Assembly (NCBI RefSeq): GCF_003952945.1
Contig: NZ_QXGK01000011.1
Location: 1 to 64,000, forward strand
DNA: 64,000 bases
Direction: 5' to 3'
Source of the DNA: Bifidobacterium samirii
Lineage (GTDB): Bacteria; Actinomycetota; Actinomycetes; Actinomycetales; Bifidobacteriaceae
Shown: positions 27,202 through 37,113 of the stretch, piece by piece
Position numbering within the stretch: the first letter of the stretch is position 1
Layout: each line of letters opens with the position of its first letter
The notes under the pieces: generated by a model
The model's input: only the letters and a program-made list of their open reading frames with translations
The model's database searches: none
Told to the model about the DNA's origin: nothing
Program-made: the position numbers and the translations under genes

Positions 27202-28068
27202 TCAGCGCGGATCCACCGCCGGCCTGTCCAGCAGCCGGCTCTCGATCCACTGCGCGACGCCGTCCTCGTCGTTCGACGGGCAGACCTCGTCGGCGGCGGC
27301 CAGCGCGTCCGGATTCGCGTTGGCGACGGCGACGCCGATGCCGGCGGCGCGCAGCATCGCCACGTCGATGACGTCGTCGCCGAACGCGACGGTCTGCTCG
27401 GGGCGCACGCCCAGCCGCTCGCACACGATGGACAGCGCGTGCTCCTTGTTGGATTCGGGGCTCATCAGCATCCACATGACGCCTTCGGAGACGTGCACGT
27501 CGAAGTCGTCGGGGACGAGCGCGGCGAGCCGGTCGGTCTGCTCGGGGCGCGGGAAGACGATGAGCTTGTCGGCGATGCCGTCGGGGACGTCGGTGAAGTC
27601 CGTGTAGCGCCAGGTCTGCGTCTTCCAGTAGACGCTCACGTCGAAGTTCGTGTACCGCACGTCGTCCATGACGATGCCCAGCTGCAGGTCGGGCATCTCG
27701 GCGAGCATCATGCGGCACACGTCGCACGCGCGGCCCGACGGGAAGCCGATCTTCACCAGATGGCCGGGTTCGGCCGGACGCGCGCCGGTGAGCAGCGCGT
27801 AGTCGGAGCGTTCCGGTTTGAAGTCGATGAGCGCGCCGTTGAGGTAGACGACCGCGTCGGCCGGCAGGCGTTCGGCGAACGCGAGCCCGGTGCTCACCGG
27901 GCGCGCGGTGGCGATGGCGAACAGGTAGCCGGCGTCGTGCAGCCGTTCGATCGCGTCGACGGACCGCTGCGTGATGAAGCGGCCTTCGAACGTGTCGGCC
28001 CCGTGCAGGAGCGTGCCGTCGAGGTCGGCGACGACGAGCCTCACCGAATCGTGTGCGGCGCCGCTCAC
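27202..28068 (-). CDS. HAD-superfamily Cof-type sugar-phosphate phosphatase
   Basis: 288 residues, type IIB (Cof) HAD hydrolase. Motif I VVADLDGTLLHG at about 11-21, cap domain in the middle, then NKEHALSIVCERLGV and motif IV AFGDDVIDVAMLRAAGIGVAVANA (about 235-258). Substrate unknown; Cof-type enzymes hydrolyse sugar phosphates, PLP or FMN. ATG overlaps the ldh stop by 4 nt, so it is coupled to ldh, suggesting repair of or balance in sugar-phosphate pools (inference). Confidence 0.88.
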   Translation of the reverse strand: MSGAAHDSVRLVVADLDGTLLHGADTFEGRFITQRSVDAIERLHDAGYLFAIATARPVSTGLAFAERLPADAVVYLNGALIDFKPERSDYALLTGARPAEPGHLVKIGFPSGRACDVCRMMLAEMPDLQLGIVMDDVRYTNFDVSVYWKTQTWRYTDFTDVPDGIADKLIVFPRPEQTDRLAALVPDDFDVHVSEGVMWMLMSPESNKEHALSIVCERLGVRPEQTVAFGDDVIDVAMLRAAGIGVAVANANPDALAAADEVCPSNDEDGVAQWIESRLLDRPAVDPR

Positions 28069-29015
28069 AGCAGCCCCTCGCAGTGCGAGCGGACGAGGTC
28101 GGCGGAACGGTGGAGGCGCGCCATCTCCTCGTCGGTCAGGTCGAGTTCGACGATCTCGTTGGCGCCGTTGGCACGCAGCTCGGTCGGCACGCCGAGGAAC
28201 ACGTCGTGTTCGCCGTATTCGCCGTCGAGCAGCGTGGACACCGGCACGATGCGGCGTTCATCCCACAGGATCGTCTGCACGATGCCGGCGACCGTCGAGG
28301 CGATGCCGTAGTTGGTGCCGCCCTTGGCCTTGACGATGTCGTCGCCGCGGCGGCGGGTCTTGGCCTCGACCTCGGCCGGCGACACGGACGCGAAGCGGTC
28401 CCGGTTGTCGGCGAGGAAGCGGTCGAACGGCTTGCCGCCGAGCGACACGGTCGACCATGCGGCGAACTGGGAGTCGCCGTGCTCGCCCATCACGAAGCCG
28501 CCCACGTTGCGCGGGTCGAGTCCGGTCTCCTCGCCGATGATCGTCTTGAGACGGGACGTGTCGAGCGCGGTGCCGGTGCCGATCACCTGCGTGCGGGGCA
28601 GGCCGCTGCGCTTCCACGCATACCAGGCCATCACGTCGACCGGGTTGGAGACCATGATGATCACGCCGTCGAATCCGGACGCCATGACCCTGTCGACCAC
28701 GTCGCCGACGAGGCCGACGGTGAAGCCGAGTTCGGCGAGACGGTTCGAGTCGGCCGGCGGCTTGCGGCCGACGGTGATGACGACGATGTCGGCGTCGGCG
28801 CAGTCGTCGTAGTCGCCGACGCGCACGCGCACGTGACGGTCCTGGAATTCGCTGCCGTCGTCGAGGTCGCGGGCCTCGCCGAGCGCCTTGGCGCCGATGT
28901 GGTCGATGAGGACGAGCTCGTTGCACAGGCCGTGCGTGACGATGGAGAAGGCGGCCGTCGCGCCCACCTGGCCGGTGCCGACGATGACGACCTTGTTGCG
29001 GCTTACGCTGCTCAT
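28065..29015 (-). CDS. ldh: L-lactate dehydrogenase
   Basis: 316 residues. Reduces pyruvate to lactate with NADH; in bifidobacteria it is activated by fructose-1,6-bisphosphate (family knowledge). Rossmann loop VVIVGTGQVGATAA at about 9-22, PVDVMAWYAWKRSG, and the catalytic histidine in GFVMGEHGDSQFA near residue 180. Start ATG at 29015 after a clear GGAGCC; the upstream ATG at 29045 falls in the secG terminator hairpin region. Same strand as secG, tpiA and pgk. Confidence 0.95.
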   Translation of the reverse strand: MSSVSRNKVVIVGTGQVGATAAFSIVTHGLCNELVLIDHIGAKALGEARDLDDGSEFQDRHVRVRVGDYDDCADADIVVITVGRKPPADSNRLAELGFTVGLVGDVVDRVMASGFDGVIIMVSNPVDVMAWYAWKRSGLPRTQVIGTGTALDTSRLKTIIGEETGLDPRNVGGFVMGEHGDSQFAAWSTVSLGGKPFDRFLADNRDRFASVSPAEVEAKTRRRGDDIVKAKGGTNYGIASTVAGIVQTILWDERRIVPVSTLLDGEYGEHDVFLGVPTELRANGANEIVELDLTDEEMARLHRSADLVRSHCEGLL

Positions 29016-29035
29016 GATTGGCTCCTTACATGGAA

Positions 29036-29069
29036 AATGAGCCATGATCGTCGTCGGTCATGGCTCATT
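29036..29069 (-). terminator. Hairpin between secG and ldh
   Basis: A perfect 12-bp stem AATGAGCCATGA / TCATGGCTCATT with a 10-nt loop lies between the secG stop and the ldh start. Confidence 0.6.
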
Positions 29070-29111
29070 GACGGTGTTTGTGCGGTATGCTGCGGTGCGG
29101 CCGCGGGTGCG

Positions 29112-29369
29112 TCAGATCAGGCTGAACTTGGCCATCAGGCCCAGGGCGATGATGATCGCGGCCCACAGCAGCGCGATGATCACGGTCCAGCGGTTCAGGT
29201 TCTTCTCCGCGACGCCCGACGAACCGGCGTTCTGGGTCAGGCCGCCGCCGAACATGTCGGACAGGCCGCCGCCCTTGCCCTTGTGCATGAGGATGAGCAG
29301 GGTGAGCAGCAGGCTGAAGACGACGAGAATGATCTGCAGCACAAGCTTGACAATGGCCATAGCGGACAC
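29112..29369 (-). CDS. secG: Preprotein translocase subunit SecG
   Basis: 85-residue SecYEG subunit with two transmembrane helices (about 8-28 and 62-80) flanking the conserved loop LLILMHKGKGGGLSDMFGGG. The GTG start at 29369 has GGAGG 7 nt upstream; the ATG three codons later is too far from it. Follows tpiA, in the conserved actinobacterial pgk-tpi-secG order. Confidence 0.93.
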   Translation of the reverse strand: MSAMAIVKLVLQIILVVFSLLLTLLILMHKGKGGGLSDMFGGGLTQNAGSSGVAEKNLNRWTVIIALLWAAIIIALGLMAKFSLI

Positions 29370-29442
29370 GGGCGAACCTCCAATTCGTGAATACTGCGTC
29401 CGATGATAGCGCAGGGCGTTGAAAAAATCGTGCGGGACTCGG

Positions 29443-30234
29443 CTAGCGGACCGTTTTCGCCGTCAGCCGGGCGATCAGGGACAGTTCGTCCGGGTCGAGC
29501 GCGGCGCCGCCGATGAGGAATCCGTCCACGTCCGGCTCGCCGATCAGCTCGACGGCGTTCTTCGACGTGACGGAGCCGCCGTAGAGGATGCGCACGCGTT
29601 CGGCGACGTCCTCATCGAACGTGGCGGCCAGGTCGGCGCGGATCGCCTGGGCGGCCTCCTGGGCGGACTGCGGGGTGGCGACCATGCCGGTGCCGATGGC
29701 CCACACGGGTTCGTAGGCGATGACGAGTTCGGCGGCCTGGTCGCTCGACAGGTCGCGGGTGACGTCGTGGACCTGGCCGACGGCGAAGTCGAGCTCGATG
29801 CCCTGACGGCGCTCCTCGAAGCTCTCCCCCACGCACAGGATCGGCTTCATGCCGGCGGCGAGCACGGCGCGCACCTGGTCGACGATGTTGGCGTCGTCCT
29901 CGGGATGGTATTTGCGGCGTTCGGAATGGCCGACGATCACGTACGTGCATCCGAGCGCGGCGAGCATGTCGGCGGACACGTCGCCGGTGAACGCGCCCTG
30001 GGTGGTGACGGACACGGCCTGCGCGCCGTAGCGGATCTTCAGCCGGTCGGCCTCGACGAGCACCTGCACGCTGCGCAGCGAGGTGAAGGACGGCATCAGG
30101 GCCACCTCGCAGGCGTGGTAGTCGAAGCGCGCGTCGCGCAGGAGCCATGCGAGCTTCTGCACGAAGTACGTGGCCTCGCGGTGGTCGAAGTTCATCTTCC
30201 AGTTGCCGGCCACCAGCGGAATGCGTGATGCCAA
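29443..30234 (-). CDS. tpiA: Triosephosphate isomerase
   Basis: 263-residue TIM barrel. RIPLVAGNWKMNFDH at the start (catalytic Lys), VIVGHSERRKYH (catalytic His), and VIAYEPVWAIGTG (catalytic Glu), then ILYGGSVTSKNA. Glycolytic interconversion of dihydroxyacetone phosphate and glyceraldehyde-3-phosphate. Separated from pgk by a strong hairpin, so it probably also has its own promoter. Confidence 0.96.
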   Translation of the reverse strand: MASRIPLVAGNWKMNFDHREATYFVQKLAWLLRDARFDYHACEVALMPSFTSLRSVQVLVEADRLKIRYGAQAVSVTTQGAFTGDVSADMLAALGCTYVIVGHSERRKYHPEDDANIVDQVRAVLAAGMKPILCVGESFEERRQGIELDFAVGQVHDVTRDLSSDQAAELVIAYEPVWAIGTGMVATPQSAQEAAQAIRADLAATFDEDVAERVRILYGGSVTSKNAVELIGEPDVDGFLIGGAALDPDELSLIARLTAKTVR

Positions 30235-30292
30235 GGGCGTGTCCTTTCGTCATCGGTGTCGTCCGGCGTTCCGGATGGTTTTCGGAACGGAT

Positions 30293-30332
30293 GCGACCAT
30301 GGCGCCCCTCCGAGGAGGGGCGCCATGGTCGC
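30293..30332 (-). terminator. Strong hairpin terminator after pgk
   Basis: An 18-bp perfect stem GCGACCATGGCGCCCCTC / GAGGGGCGCCATGGTCGC with a 4-nt loop, followed by a smaller GCTATCGC...GCGATAGC hairpin (30331-30350). Both lie just after the leftward pgk stop. Confidence 0.75.
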
Positions 30333-30360
30333 TATCGCGTCAGCGATAGCCGGGGACGCA

Positions 30361-31566
30361 TCAGTCGAGCACGGTCAGGCCCGGGAGCTGCTTGCCCTCG
30401 AGGAATTCGAGGGAGGCGCCGCCACCGGTGGAGATGTGCGAGAAGCCGTCCTCCGGGAAGCCGAGGTTGCGCACCGCGGAGGCGGAGTCGCCGCCGCCGA
30501 CGATGGTGAACGCACCGGCCGCGGTCGCGTCGACGAGGCCCTGGGCCACGGCGCGGGTGCCGTCGGCGAAGGCGTCGATCTCGAACACGCCCATCGGGCC
30601 GTTCCACACCACGGTCTTGGAGTCCACGATCTTGTCGTGGAACAGCTTCTGGGAGTCCGGACCGATGTCCAGGCCCATCTTGTCGGCCGGGATGGCGTCG
30701 GCGGCCACGACCTCCGGGGCGACCGGGGTCTCGCCGGCCGGGAAGCCCGGGTTCACGACGATGTCGGTCGGCAGGACCAGCTCGACGCCGTTCTTCTCGG
30801 CGGTGGCGATGTAGCCCTGGACCTTCTCGATCTGGTCCTCTTCGAGCAGGGAGGTGCCGACCTCGAGGCCCTTGGCCTTGAGGAAGGTGAACACCATGCC
30901 GCCGCCGATGACCAGACGGTCGGCCTTGTCGAGCAGGTTCTCGATGACGCCGAGCTTGTCGGAGACCTTGGAGCCGCCGAGGACGACGGTCAGCGGACGC
31001 TCCGCGTCGACGGTCGCCTTGGACAGGGCGGTGACTTCCTTCTCGACGAGCAGGCCGGCTGCGGCCGGCAGGTCGGCGGCGACGTCGTAGTTGGAGCCCT
31101 GGGCGCGGTGGACCACGCCGAAGCCGTCGGACACGAAGGCCTCGCCGAGGGCGGCGATCTTCTTGGCGTAGGCGGCGCGCTCGTCGGCGTCCTTGGAGGT
31201 CTCCTCCGGGTTGAAGCGCACGTTCTCGAGCAGGACGACGTCGCCGTCGTTCATCGCGGCGACCTTGGCCTGGGCGTCCTCGCCGTAGGTGTCGGCGGCC
31301 AGCGGAACCTCGATGCCGAGCAGCTCGCTGAGGCGGGCGGCGACCGGGGCGAGGGAGTAGTCGGCGATGACCTGGCCCTTCGGGCGGCCCAGGTGGGCCA
31401 TCAGGATGACCTTGGCGCCTTCCTCGCGCAGGGCGGTGATGGTCGGCAGGGCGGCGCGGATGCGGCCGTCGTCGGTGATCACGCCGTCCTTGAGCGGGAC
31501 GTTGAAATCGGCGCGGACGAGGACGCGCTTGCCCTTGAGGTCTCCGAGATCCTTGAGTGTCTTCAT
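30361..31566 (-). CDS. pgk: Phosphoglycerate kinase
   Basis: 401 residues. [16 protein letters not shown] (substrate loop), [50 protein letters not shown], and [14 protein letters not shown] with the nucleotide-binding glycines. Makes ATP from 1,3-bisphosphoglycerate. ATG at 31566 after AGGAAAGGA. No gap gene is adjacent, unlike many Gram-positive gap-pgk-tpi clusters. Confidence 0.96.
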   Translation of the reverse strand: MKTLKDLGDLKGKRVLVRADFNVPLKDGVITDDGRIRAALPTITALREEGAKVILMAHLGRPKGQVIADYSLAPVAARLSELLGIEVPLAADTYGEDAQAKVAAMNDGDVVLLENVRFNPEETSKDADERAAYAKKIAALGEAFVSDGFGVVHRAQGSNYDVAADLPAAAGLLVEKEVTALSKATVDAERPLTVVLGGSKVSDKLGVIENLLDKADRLVIGGGMVFTFLKAKGLEVGTSLLEEDQIEKVQGYIATAEKNGVELVLPTDIVVNPGFPAGETPVAPEVVAADAIPADKMGLDIGPDSQKLFHDKIVDSKTVVWNGPMGVFEIDAFADGTRAVAQGLVDATAAGAFTIVGGGDSASAVRNLGFPEDGFSHISTGGGASLEFLEGKQLPGLTVLD

Positions 31567-31629
31567 GAATATCCTTTCCTGTAACGACGCGGATATACGC
31601 CATAAGCGATGATACAGGGTTTGACGAAC

Positions 31630-31665
31630 AAAAACCGCCTTTCGCGGTGCGAAAAGGCGGTTTTT
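31630..31665 (-). terminator. Terminator after whiA
   Basis: AAAAACCGCC...GGCGGTTTTT (31630-31639 / 31656-31665), with further pairing of TTTCGC/GCGAAA. This is a classic A-flanked, U-tailed intrinsic terminator in either direction, 66 nt after the whiA stop. Confidence 0.85.
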
Positions 31666-31731
31666 GCGGATGGGCACTGCCGTGCCCGGACCTGTCCGGC
31701 TCCGGGCGCCGGGCACCGGGGCCGGACGGCG

Positions 31732-32679
31732 TCAGAATTCGATGCCGCGGGCCTTGGCTGTCTTGGACGCGAGCTGCAGCAGGCGGCGGATGCGGCCGGC
31801 GATCGCGTCCTTGGTGATCGGCGGCTCGGCGAGACGGCCCAGCTCCTCGAGGCTGGCGTCGCCGTGGTCGAGGCGCAGCTGGCCGGCGGCCTTGAGGTTG
31901 TCGGGGATGTCGTCGCCCAGAATCTCGAACGCCTGACGGACCTTCTCGCTGGCCTCGGCGGCGGCCTTGGCGCTGCGGCGCATGTTCGCGTCGTCGAAGT
32001 TGGCCAGTCGGTTCGCCTTGCCGCGGGCCTCGCCATCGGAGCGCTTGCCGGTCCATTCGCGGGCGGAGCGGGGCGCGCCGATCAGGTTGAGCATGCGCTC
32101 GATCGCGTCCGGGTCCTTGAGGGTGACGCGCTCGGAGCTGCGCAGCTGGCGCGGCTTGGCGCTGATGCCCAGACGGCGGGCGGCGCCCACCAGCGCGAGG
32201 GCGGCCTCGTTGCACGGGCAGGTGATCTCCAGATAGCTGGCCTTGCCCGGGTCAGACAGGCCGCCGTGCGCGAGGAACGCGCCTCGCCATGCGGCCTTCA
32301 CCTGGGCGATGTTGCCGTTGACGATCTCGGCGGGCAGGCCGCGCACCAGCTGCTTGCGCCGGTCGAGCAGACCGGTCTGCAGGGCGAGTGCGGCGCCGCC
32401 GCGGTCGACGTGGATGAGGTAGCGCTGCACCACGCCGTTGGGGGTCTGGCGGGACACCTGGGTGAGGGCCGCCTCGTGACCGTACAGCTCCTTGATGTTC
32501 TCCTGCAGCCACTTCGCCGCGTCGAGGGAGTCGAACTGGGCCTGCACGATGATCTGGCGCTGGACGAGCCGCAGTCCGCCGCCGAAGCGGATCATCGCGG
32601 TGGCCTGCGCCTTCCGGGCGGCGGGAAGCTCATTGTCGATCGCAGCGAGTTCGCTTTTGACGTCATCCAGAAGAGCCAA
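31732..32679 (-). CDS. whiA: DNA-binding regulator WhiA
   Basis: 315 residues. N-terminal LAGLIDADG-homing-endonuclease-like fold (about 1-210) with degenerate active site, and a C-terminal sigma4-like [32 protein letters not shown] (about 275-310). In Streptomyces WhiA activates division genes with WhiB; in non-sporulating actinobacteria it is linked to division and envelope control. It follows rapZ with an 164-nt gap; the usual yvcK (CofD-like) gene between rapZ and whiA is missing here. Confidence 0.94.
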   Translation of the reverse strand: MALLDDVKSELAAIDNELPAARKAQATAMIRFGGGLRLVQRQIIVQAQFDSLDAAKWLQENIKELYGHEAALTQVSRQTPNGVVQRYLIHVDRGGAALALQTGLLDRRKQLVRGLPAEIVNGNIAQVKAAWRGAFLAHGGLSDPGKASYLEITCPCNEAALALVGAARRLGISAKPRQLRSSERVTLKDPDAIERMLNLIGAPRSAREWTGKRSDGEARGKANRLANFDDANMRRSAKAAAEASEKVRQAFEILGDDIPDNLKAAGQLRLDHGDASLEELGRLAEPPITKDAIAGRIRRLLQLASKTAKARGIEF

Positions 32680-32843
32680 GAGCCAACCTCCTCAATTTCC
32701 TGTTCTTCTCAATGCTTTCGGCCGTATGGCGGGCGGTCGCTCCACGCCGCCGACGGCTTACTGTGATACCGAATCACTTGGACAACTCAACCGCATCCGC
32801 CCACTTCGCGGGCCTGTGTTTCTCGCCATGTGGGCAGGTGCGG

Positions 32844-33755
32844 TCAGTGGCGTTGGTGTCGCCGCTGCAGCTCGCGCGCGGAGACGCTCACCTCGAGCCC
32901 GTGGGCGCGCAGCCGGGCGGCCAGTGCCTCGCTCATCGCGACCGACCGGTGCTGTCCGCCGGTGCATCCGACGGCGATGGTCACGAAGTGCTTGTCCTCC
33001 TGGGCGTAGCCGCGGATGGCGGTGAGCATGGCCTTCTCGTACGCGTCGAGGAAGTCGGACGCCCCCTCGCTCGACAGCACGTAGTCCGAGACCGGGGCGT
33101 CCAGTCCGGTCAGATCGCGCAGGCCGGGCACCCAGAACGGGTTGGGCAGGAACCGCACGTCGGCCACGAAGTCGGCGTCGAGCGGCACCCCGTATTTGAA
33201 TCCGAAGCTGAAGATGTGCACGGCGACGGTCTGCGGCCCGGAGCCGAGCATCGCCTCGTACAGCTTGGTCGACAGTTGGTGGATGCTCAGCGCCGACGTG
33301 TCGATGACCATGTCGGCCCGCCCCTTGAGATGCGCCAGCAGGGCGCGCTCGTCGTGGATGCCGTCGATCAGACGGCCGCCCGACTGCAGCGGGTGCGGAC
33401 GGCGCACCGATTCGTAGCGGCGGATGAGCACGTCGTCGCTGGCGTCGAGGAACAGGATGCGCGTGCGTACGCCAAGGTCGTCCAGATGGCCGATGACGGC
33501 CGACAGGTCGTCGAAGTAGTCGCGGGAGCGCACGTCGATGACGGCGGCCAGCCGGTGCACGCCCGCCGACGCGCCGCCGGCGTTGGTCATCATGTCGACC
33601 AGCGGCACGAGCAGCTTCGGCGGCATGTTGTCGACGACGTACCAGCCCATGTCCTCCACGCTGTCGGCCGCATGCGAGCGGCCCGCGCCGGACATGCCGG
33701 TGATGAGCAGCACCTCGAACCCGTCCGCCGGCGAGGTGATTCGCGTATCGGTCAC
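32844..33755 (-). CDS. rapZ: RNase adapter/nucleotide-binding protein RapZ
   Basis: 303 residues. The Walker A is LLITGMSGAGRSHAA (K of GKS replaced by R, as usual in actinobacterial RapZ). Further motifs: MGWYVVDNMPPKLL, LFLDASDDVLIRRY, SFGFKYGVPLDADFVADVRFLPNPFW, and CTGGQHRSVA. Regulates cell-wall precursor synthesis and small-RNA stability in other bacteria. A GTG start at 33755 overlaps the aroE stop (GTGA), coupling the two genes. Confidence 0.93.
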   Translation of the reverse strand: MTDTRITSPADGFEVLLITGMSGAGRSHAADSVEDMGWYVVDNMPPKLLVPLVDMMTNAGGASAGVHRLAAVIDVRSRDYFDDLSAVIGHLDDLGVRTRILFLDASDDVLIRRYESVRRPHPLQSGGRLIDGIHDERALLAHLKGRADMVIDTSALSIHQLSTKLYEAMLGSGPQTVAVHIFSFGFKYGVPLDADFVADVRFLPNPFWVPGLRDLTGLDAPVSDYVLSSEGASDFLDAYEKAMLTAIRGYAQEDKHFVTIAVGCTGGQHRSVAMSEALAARLRAHGLEVSVSARELQRRHQRH

Positions 33756-34681
33756 AGCGCCTCCTCCAATGCGCGGCGCATCGCGGTCTCGAGCATGCTC
33801 CATCGCGGTTCGGCCTGCATGTCGTCGCAGTCGGGGTCGGTCATGAGCACCACCTGGGCGATGGCCTGGTACAGCAGCATCTCCTCGCCGCCGATCGCCA
33901 GCCCTCCCCTGCCGCGCCACGCCTTGATGAGCGCGCTGGGGCGCGGGTCGTACACGACGTCGAGCAGGACGCCGTGCGGACGGAACCCGTCGTCGGCGAG
34001 GATCGCGGCGGCGACGGCGTCCGCGGCATGGCCGGGGATCGTGCTGACGGCCAGGTCGGCGTCGCGCAGCGCGTCGACGGAGTCGGCGATGGTCGTCTCG
34101 TCGTAGCGCGCGCATCCGCCGAGCGCGGCGACGCGCGCCGGGTCGGGGTTCCTGCCGGGACGACGCGCGACTACGGTCATGCGCGCATCGTCGTGGCCGG
34201 CGATCATCGAGACGAGCGCGGCGACCGCGGACGATGCGGTGTTGCCGTTGCCGATGACGACGGCCGACGAGGCCGCGTCGAGGTCGCCGGAGCGGCCGGC
34301 GCACGCCATCGCATGGCCGATGGCCATGACGATGCCCGGCACGTCGGTGTTGTGCAGGCGCACCGCGGGCAGACCGTCCACGTGGCGGTGCTCCCAGTCG
34401 AAGACGGCGGTGTTGGCGACGCCGAGCCGTTCTGCCCACACGTCGGAGGGCGTGCCGTACGGCTGAATGGTCTTCTTGAGCGGCATCGTCAGGCTCAGGC
34501 CCCGCCATGTGGGGTCGAGCCCGCGCAGGAACGCGTCGAGGTCCTCCTCCCCCACATCGTGTCTGTCGTACGCCCAGTCGTCGAGTCCGAGCGCACGGTA
34601 GGCGGCCCGGTGCAGCACCGGCGACAGGGAGTGGGCGATCGGCCGTCCGAGCACGGCGCAACGGTGGTTGACCTCGGTCAT
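33752..34681 (-). CDS. aroE: Shikimate dehydrogenase-like protein
   Basis: 309 residues. CAVLGRPIAHSLSPVLHRAAYRALG at the start (substrate-binding SLSP), LSLTMPLKK with the catalytic lysine, NTDVPGI, and the NADP loop VVIGNGNTASSAV near 150. It reduces 3-dehydroshikimate in chorismate synthesis, which feeds trpE in this window. The glycine loop reads GNGNT rather than the usual GAGG(A/S), and the protein is longer than E. coli AroE. Start ATG at 34681 with AAGGAGCAGAGG. Confidence 0.85.
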   Translation of the reverse strand: MTEVNHRCAVLGRPIAHSLSPVLHRAAYRALGLDDWAYDRHDVGEEDLDAFLRGLDPTWRGLSLTMPLKKTIQPYGTPSDVWAERLGVANTAVFDWEHRHVDGLPAVRLHNTDVPGIVMAIGHAMACAGRSGDLDAASSAVVIGNGNTASSAVAALVSMIAGHDDARMTVVARRPGRNPDPARVAALGGCARYDETTIADSVDALRDADLAVSTIPGHAADAVAAAILADDGFRPHGVLLDVVYDPRPSALIKAWRGRGGLAIGGEEMLLYQAIAQVVLMTDPDCDDMQAEPRWSMLETAMRRALEEAL

Positions 34682-34767
34682 GTCCTCTGCTCCTTCGTTC
34701 ACGTCACATATGGTAGCGCACCGCATTCCGCTGCGAGGCCCCTGCCGACCCTACGGGCCGCATCGGG

Positions 34768-37113
34768 CTATCGGTCCGCGGGGGCCGCGTTGCCCGGACG
34801 GTTCGGATGATCCGGATGATCCGGATGATCCGCATTGCCAGCGTCGCCCGCGTCGGCCGGCGACGGATGCAGCGCGGCGTGGATCGCATCGGCCTTCGCC
34901 CGTCCAACGCCCTGAACGGCCATCAGGTCCTCGACGCCCGCCTCGCGCATCGCACGCACCGATCCGAAATGCGCGAGCAGACGCTTGCGATAGGCGGGAC
35001 CGACTCCGGGGATGTCGTCGAGCGCGGAGTGCAGCGCGCCCTTGCGGCGCATGCGCCGATGGTAGTCGATGGCGAACCGGTGCGATTCGTCGCGCACCCG
35101 CTGCAGCAGGTACATGCCTTCGGACTGGCGTTTGAGGATGATCGGATAGTCGTCGTCCGGCACCCACACCTCCTCGAGCCGTTTGGCCAGGCCGCACAGC
35201 GCCACGTCGTCGACGCCGCAGTCGGCCAGCGCGCGTGCGGCGGCCATGACCTGCGGGCGGCCGCCGTCCACGACGATGAGATTCGGCTTGTAGGCGAACC
35301 GTCGGCGCTCGGCGGTCCGGACGGCCGCCGCCGTCCCGCCGGACTCCGCCTGTCCGTCGGCGACGCCCGGAGGAGTCTTCGCGTCAGCGTCCATCGTCTC
35401 GCCGGAGTCGCCGGCGATGTTGCCGTGGCGGAACCGCCTCGTCAGCGTCTCGTACAGGGCGCTCAGGTCGTCGACTGCGCCGGCGCCGTTCTCGCCGCGG
35501 ATGGCGAAGCGCCGGTATTCGGACTTGCGTGCGATCGCGTCCTCGAACACGACCATGGAGGCGACCTGATAGGCGCCGCCGACCGTGTTGGAGATGTCGT
35601 AGCATTCGATGCGCAGCGGCGCCTGTGGCAGGCCGAGCGCCTCGGCGACCTCGTTCATCGCCTCGGAGCGCGCCCCCATGTCGCTGATGCGGCTCGCCTT
35701 GCTGCGTTGGAGCGCCTGGTCGGCGTTCTGCGACGCCCGGTCCATCAGCGCCTTCTTGTCGCCGCGCATGGCGGTGCGGATCGACACCGCCGATCCGCGC
35801 AGTCCGGTGAGCCACGTTTCGAGCCCGTCGCGCCGCGCCGGTTCGACGGGCACGATGATCTCGCGCGGCACGGGCGCGATGGGGGCGAGCAGGTCGACGC
35901 GGCCGGTGTGGTCCTGCCGGTCGCGCCGCTCCCTGGATGCCTGCGCGCGCGAGGCGGCGTCGGCGGCCGTCATCGACTGCGTCGCGCCGATCGCGTCGCG
36001 GGTCGTGGAGACGCGGGTGCCGGACGCGGCCGCCGCATCGGCTTCGCCGTACACCTGTTCGATCAGGTCGGCGATGAGTTCGGCGTCGGTCACGTCCTCG
36101 ACGCGTTCGACGCTCCAGTTGCGTTCGCCGCGGATCGCGCCGTCGCGCACGTAGAACGCGTGGACGGACGCTTCGAGCTCGTCGGAGGCGAGGCCGAACA
36201 CGTCGGCGTCGGTATGTCCGTCGAGCGCGACCGCGTTGCGCTGCGCCACGGCCTCCAGCGCCTTGATCTCGTCGCGCAGGCGTGCGGCCTTCTCGAATTC
36301 GAGCGCGGCGCTGGCCTCCTTCATCTCACGCGTCAGCCTGGCGATATGCGTGCGCCCGTGCCGGCCGGTGACGGTGGCGATGAGTTGTTCGCAGAGTCGT
36401 CGGTGCTGGGCCGGGGTGATGTGTCCGGTGCAGGGGGCGGAGCATTTGCCGATGGAGGCGAGGAGGCAGGGGCGGTTGTTGTTGTGGGCTTTGTTGAAGG
36501 TGGTGGTGGTGCAGGTGCGTATGGGGTAGGTGTGTTGGAGCTGGTCGAGGGTTTGTTTGAGTTGCCAGGGTTTGGCGTATGGACCGTAGTAGCGCGCGTG
36601 GGGGTGGTTGCGGGTGCGGGTGATCCATATGCGTGGGTAGGTTTCGTCGGTGGTGATGGCGAGGTATGGGTAGGTTTTGTCGTCGCGGAACTGGATGTTG
36701 AATCGTGGGTTGAATTCTTTGATCCAGAGGTATTCGAGGGTGAGCGCCTCGAGTTCGGTGGTGACGGTGGTCCATTCGAGGCTGTGCGCGGTGAGGACCA
36801 TGGTTTGGGTGCGCGGGTGGAGTTGGTCGAGGGGTTGGAAGTAGGTGGCGAGTCGGTTGCGTAGGTTTTTGGCTTTGCCTACGTAGATGACTTGTCCTTG
36901 GCCGTCGCGCCATTTGTAGACGCCGGGTGAGGTGGGGATGTCGGTGGTTTTGGGGCGGAATCGGTCGCGGCTGTCGCCGAGGAGTGGTGCGCCGTTGGGG
37001 TTGGTGTGGGTGGTGTCGGTCGGTGTGGCGTGGGTTTGGGTGTAGGTGTGGCGGAGTTGGTTGGCGGTGGTGCGCCAGGTGTCGGGTGCGTGGCGTTCGA
37101 TGTCGGCGGTCAT
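34768..37113 (-). CDS. uvrC: Excinuclease ABC subunit C
   Basis: 781 residues, making the dual incision in nucleotide excision repair. GIY-YIG domain (about 60-140: [31 protein letters not shown]), UVR helix pair ([18 protein letters not shown]), RNase H-like core ([24 protein letters not shown]), and C-terminal tandem HhH ([27 protein letters not shown]). An N-terminal extension of about 50 residues precedes the usual family start. Two low-complexity insertions lie near 405-450 and 545-585. The first third uses C-ending codons (ACC, CTC, CCC) unlike the rest. ATG overlaps the uvrA stop. Confidence 0.94.
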   Translation of the reverse strand: MTADIERHAPDTWRTTANQLRHTYTQTHATPTDTTHTNPNGAPLLGDSRDRFRPKTTDIPTSPGVYKWRDGQGQVIYVGKAKNLRNRLATYFQPLDQLHPRTQTMVLTAHSLEWTTVTTELEALTLEYLWIKEFNPRFNIQFRDDKTYPYLAITTDETYPRIWITRTRNHPHARYYGPYAKPWQLKQTLDQLQHTYPIRTCTTTTFNKAHNNNRPCLLASIGKCSAPCTGHITPAQHRRLCEQLIATVTGRHGRTHIARLTREMKEASAALEFEKAARLRDEIKALEAVAQRNAVALDGHTDADVFGLASDELEASVHAFYVRDGAIRGERNWSVERVEDVTDAELIADLIEQVYGEADAAAASGTRVSTTRDAIGATQSMTAADAASRAQASRERRDRQDHTGRVDLLAPIAPVPREIIVPVEPARRDGLETWLTGLRGSAVSIRTAMRGDKKALMDRASQNADQALQRSKASRISDMGARSEAMNEVAEALGLPQAPLRIECYDISNTVGGAYQVASMVVFEDAIARKSEYRRFAIRGENGAGAVDDLSALYETLTRRFRHGNIAGDSGETMDADAKTPPGVADGQAESGGTAAAVRTAERRRFAYKPNLIVVDGGRPQVMAAARALADCGVDDVALCGLAKRLEEVWVPDDDYPIILKRQSEGMYLLQRVRDESHRFAIDYHRRMRRKGALHSALDDIPGVGPAYRKRLLAHFGSVRAMREAGVEDLMAVQGVGRAKADAIHAALHPSPADAGDAGNADHPDHPDHPNRPGNAAPADR
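34805..34831. repeat. 9-bp tandem repeat in the uvrC tail
   Basis: GGATGATCC is repeated three times and encodes repeated His-Pro-Asp in the disordered C-terminal tail of UvrC, after the HhH domain. In-frame unit changes would be tolerated. Confidence 0.75.
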
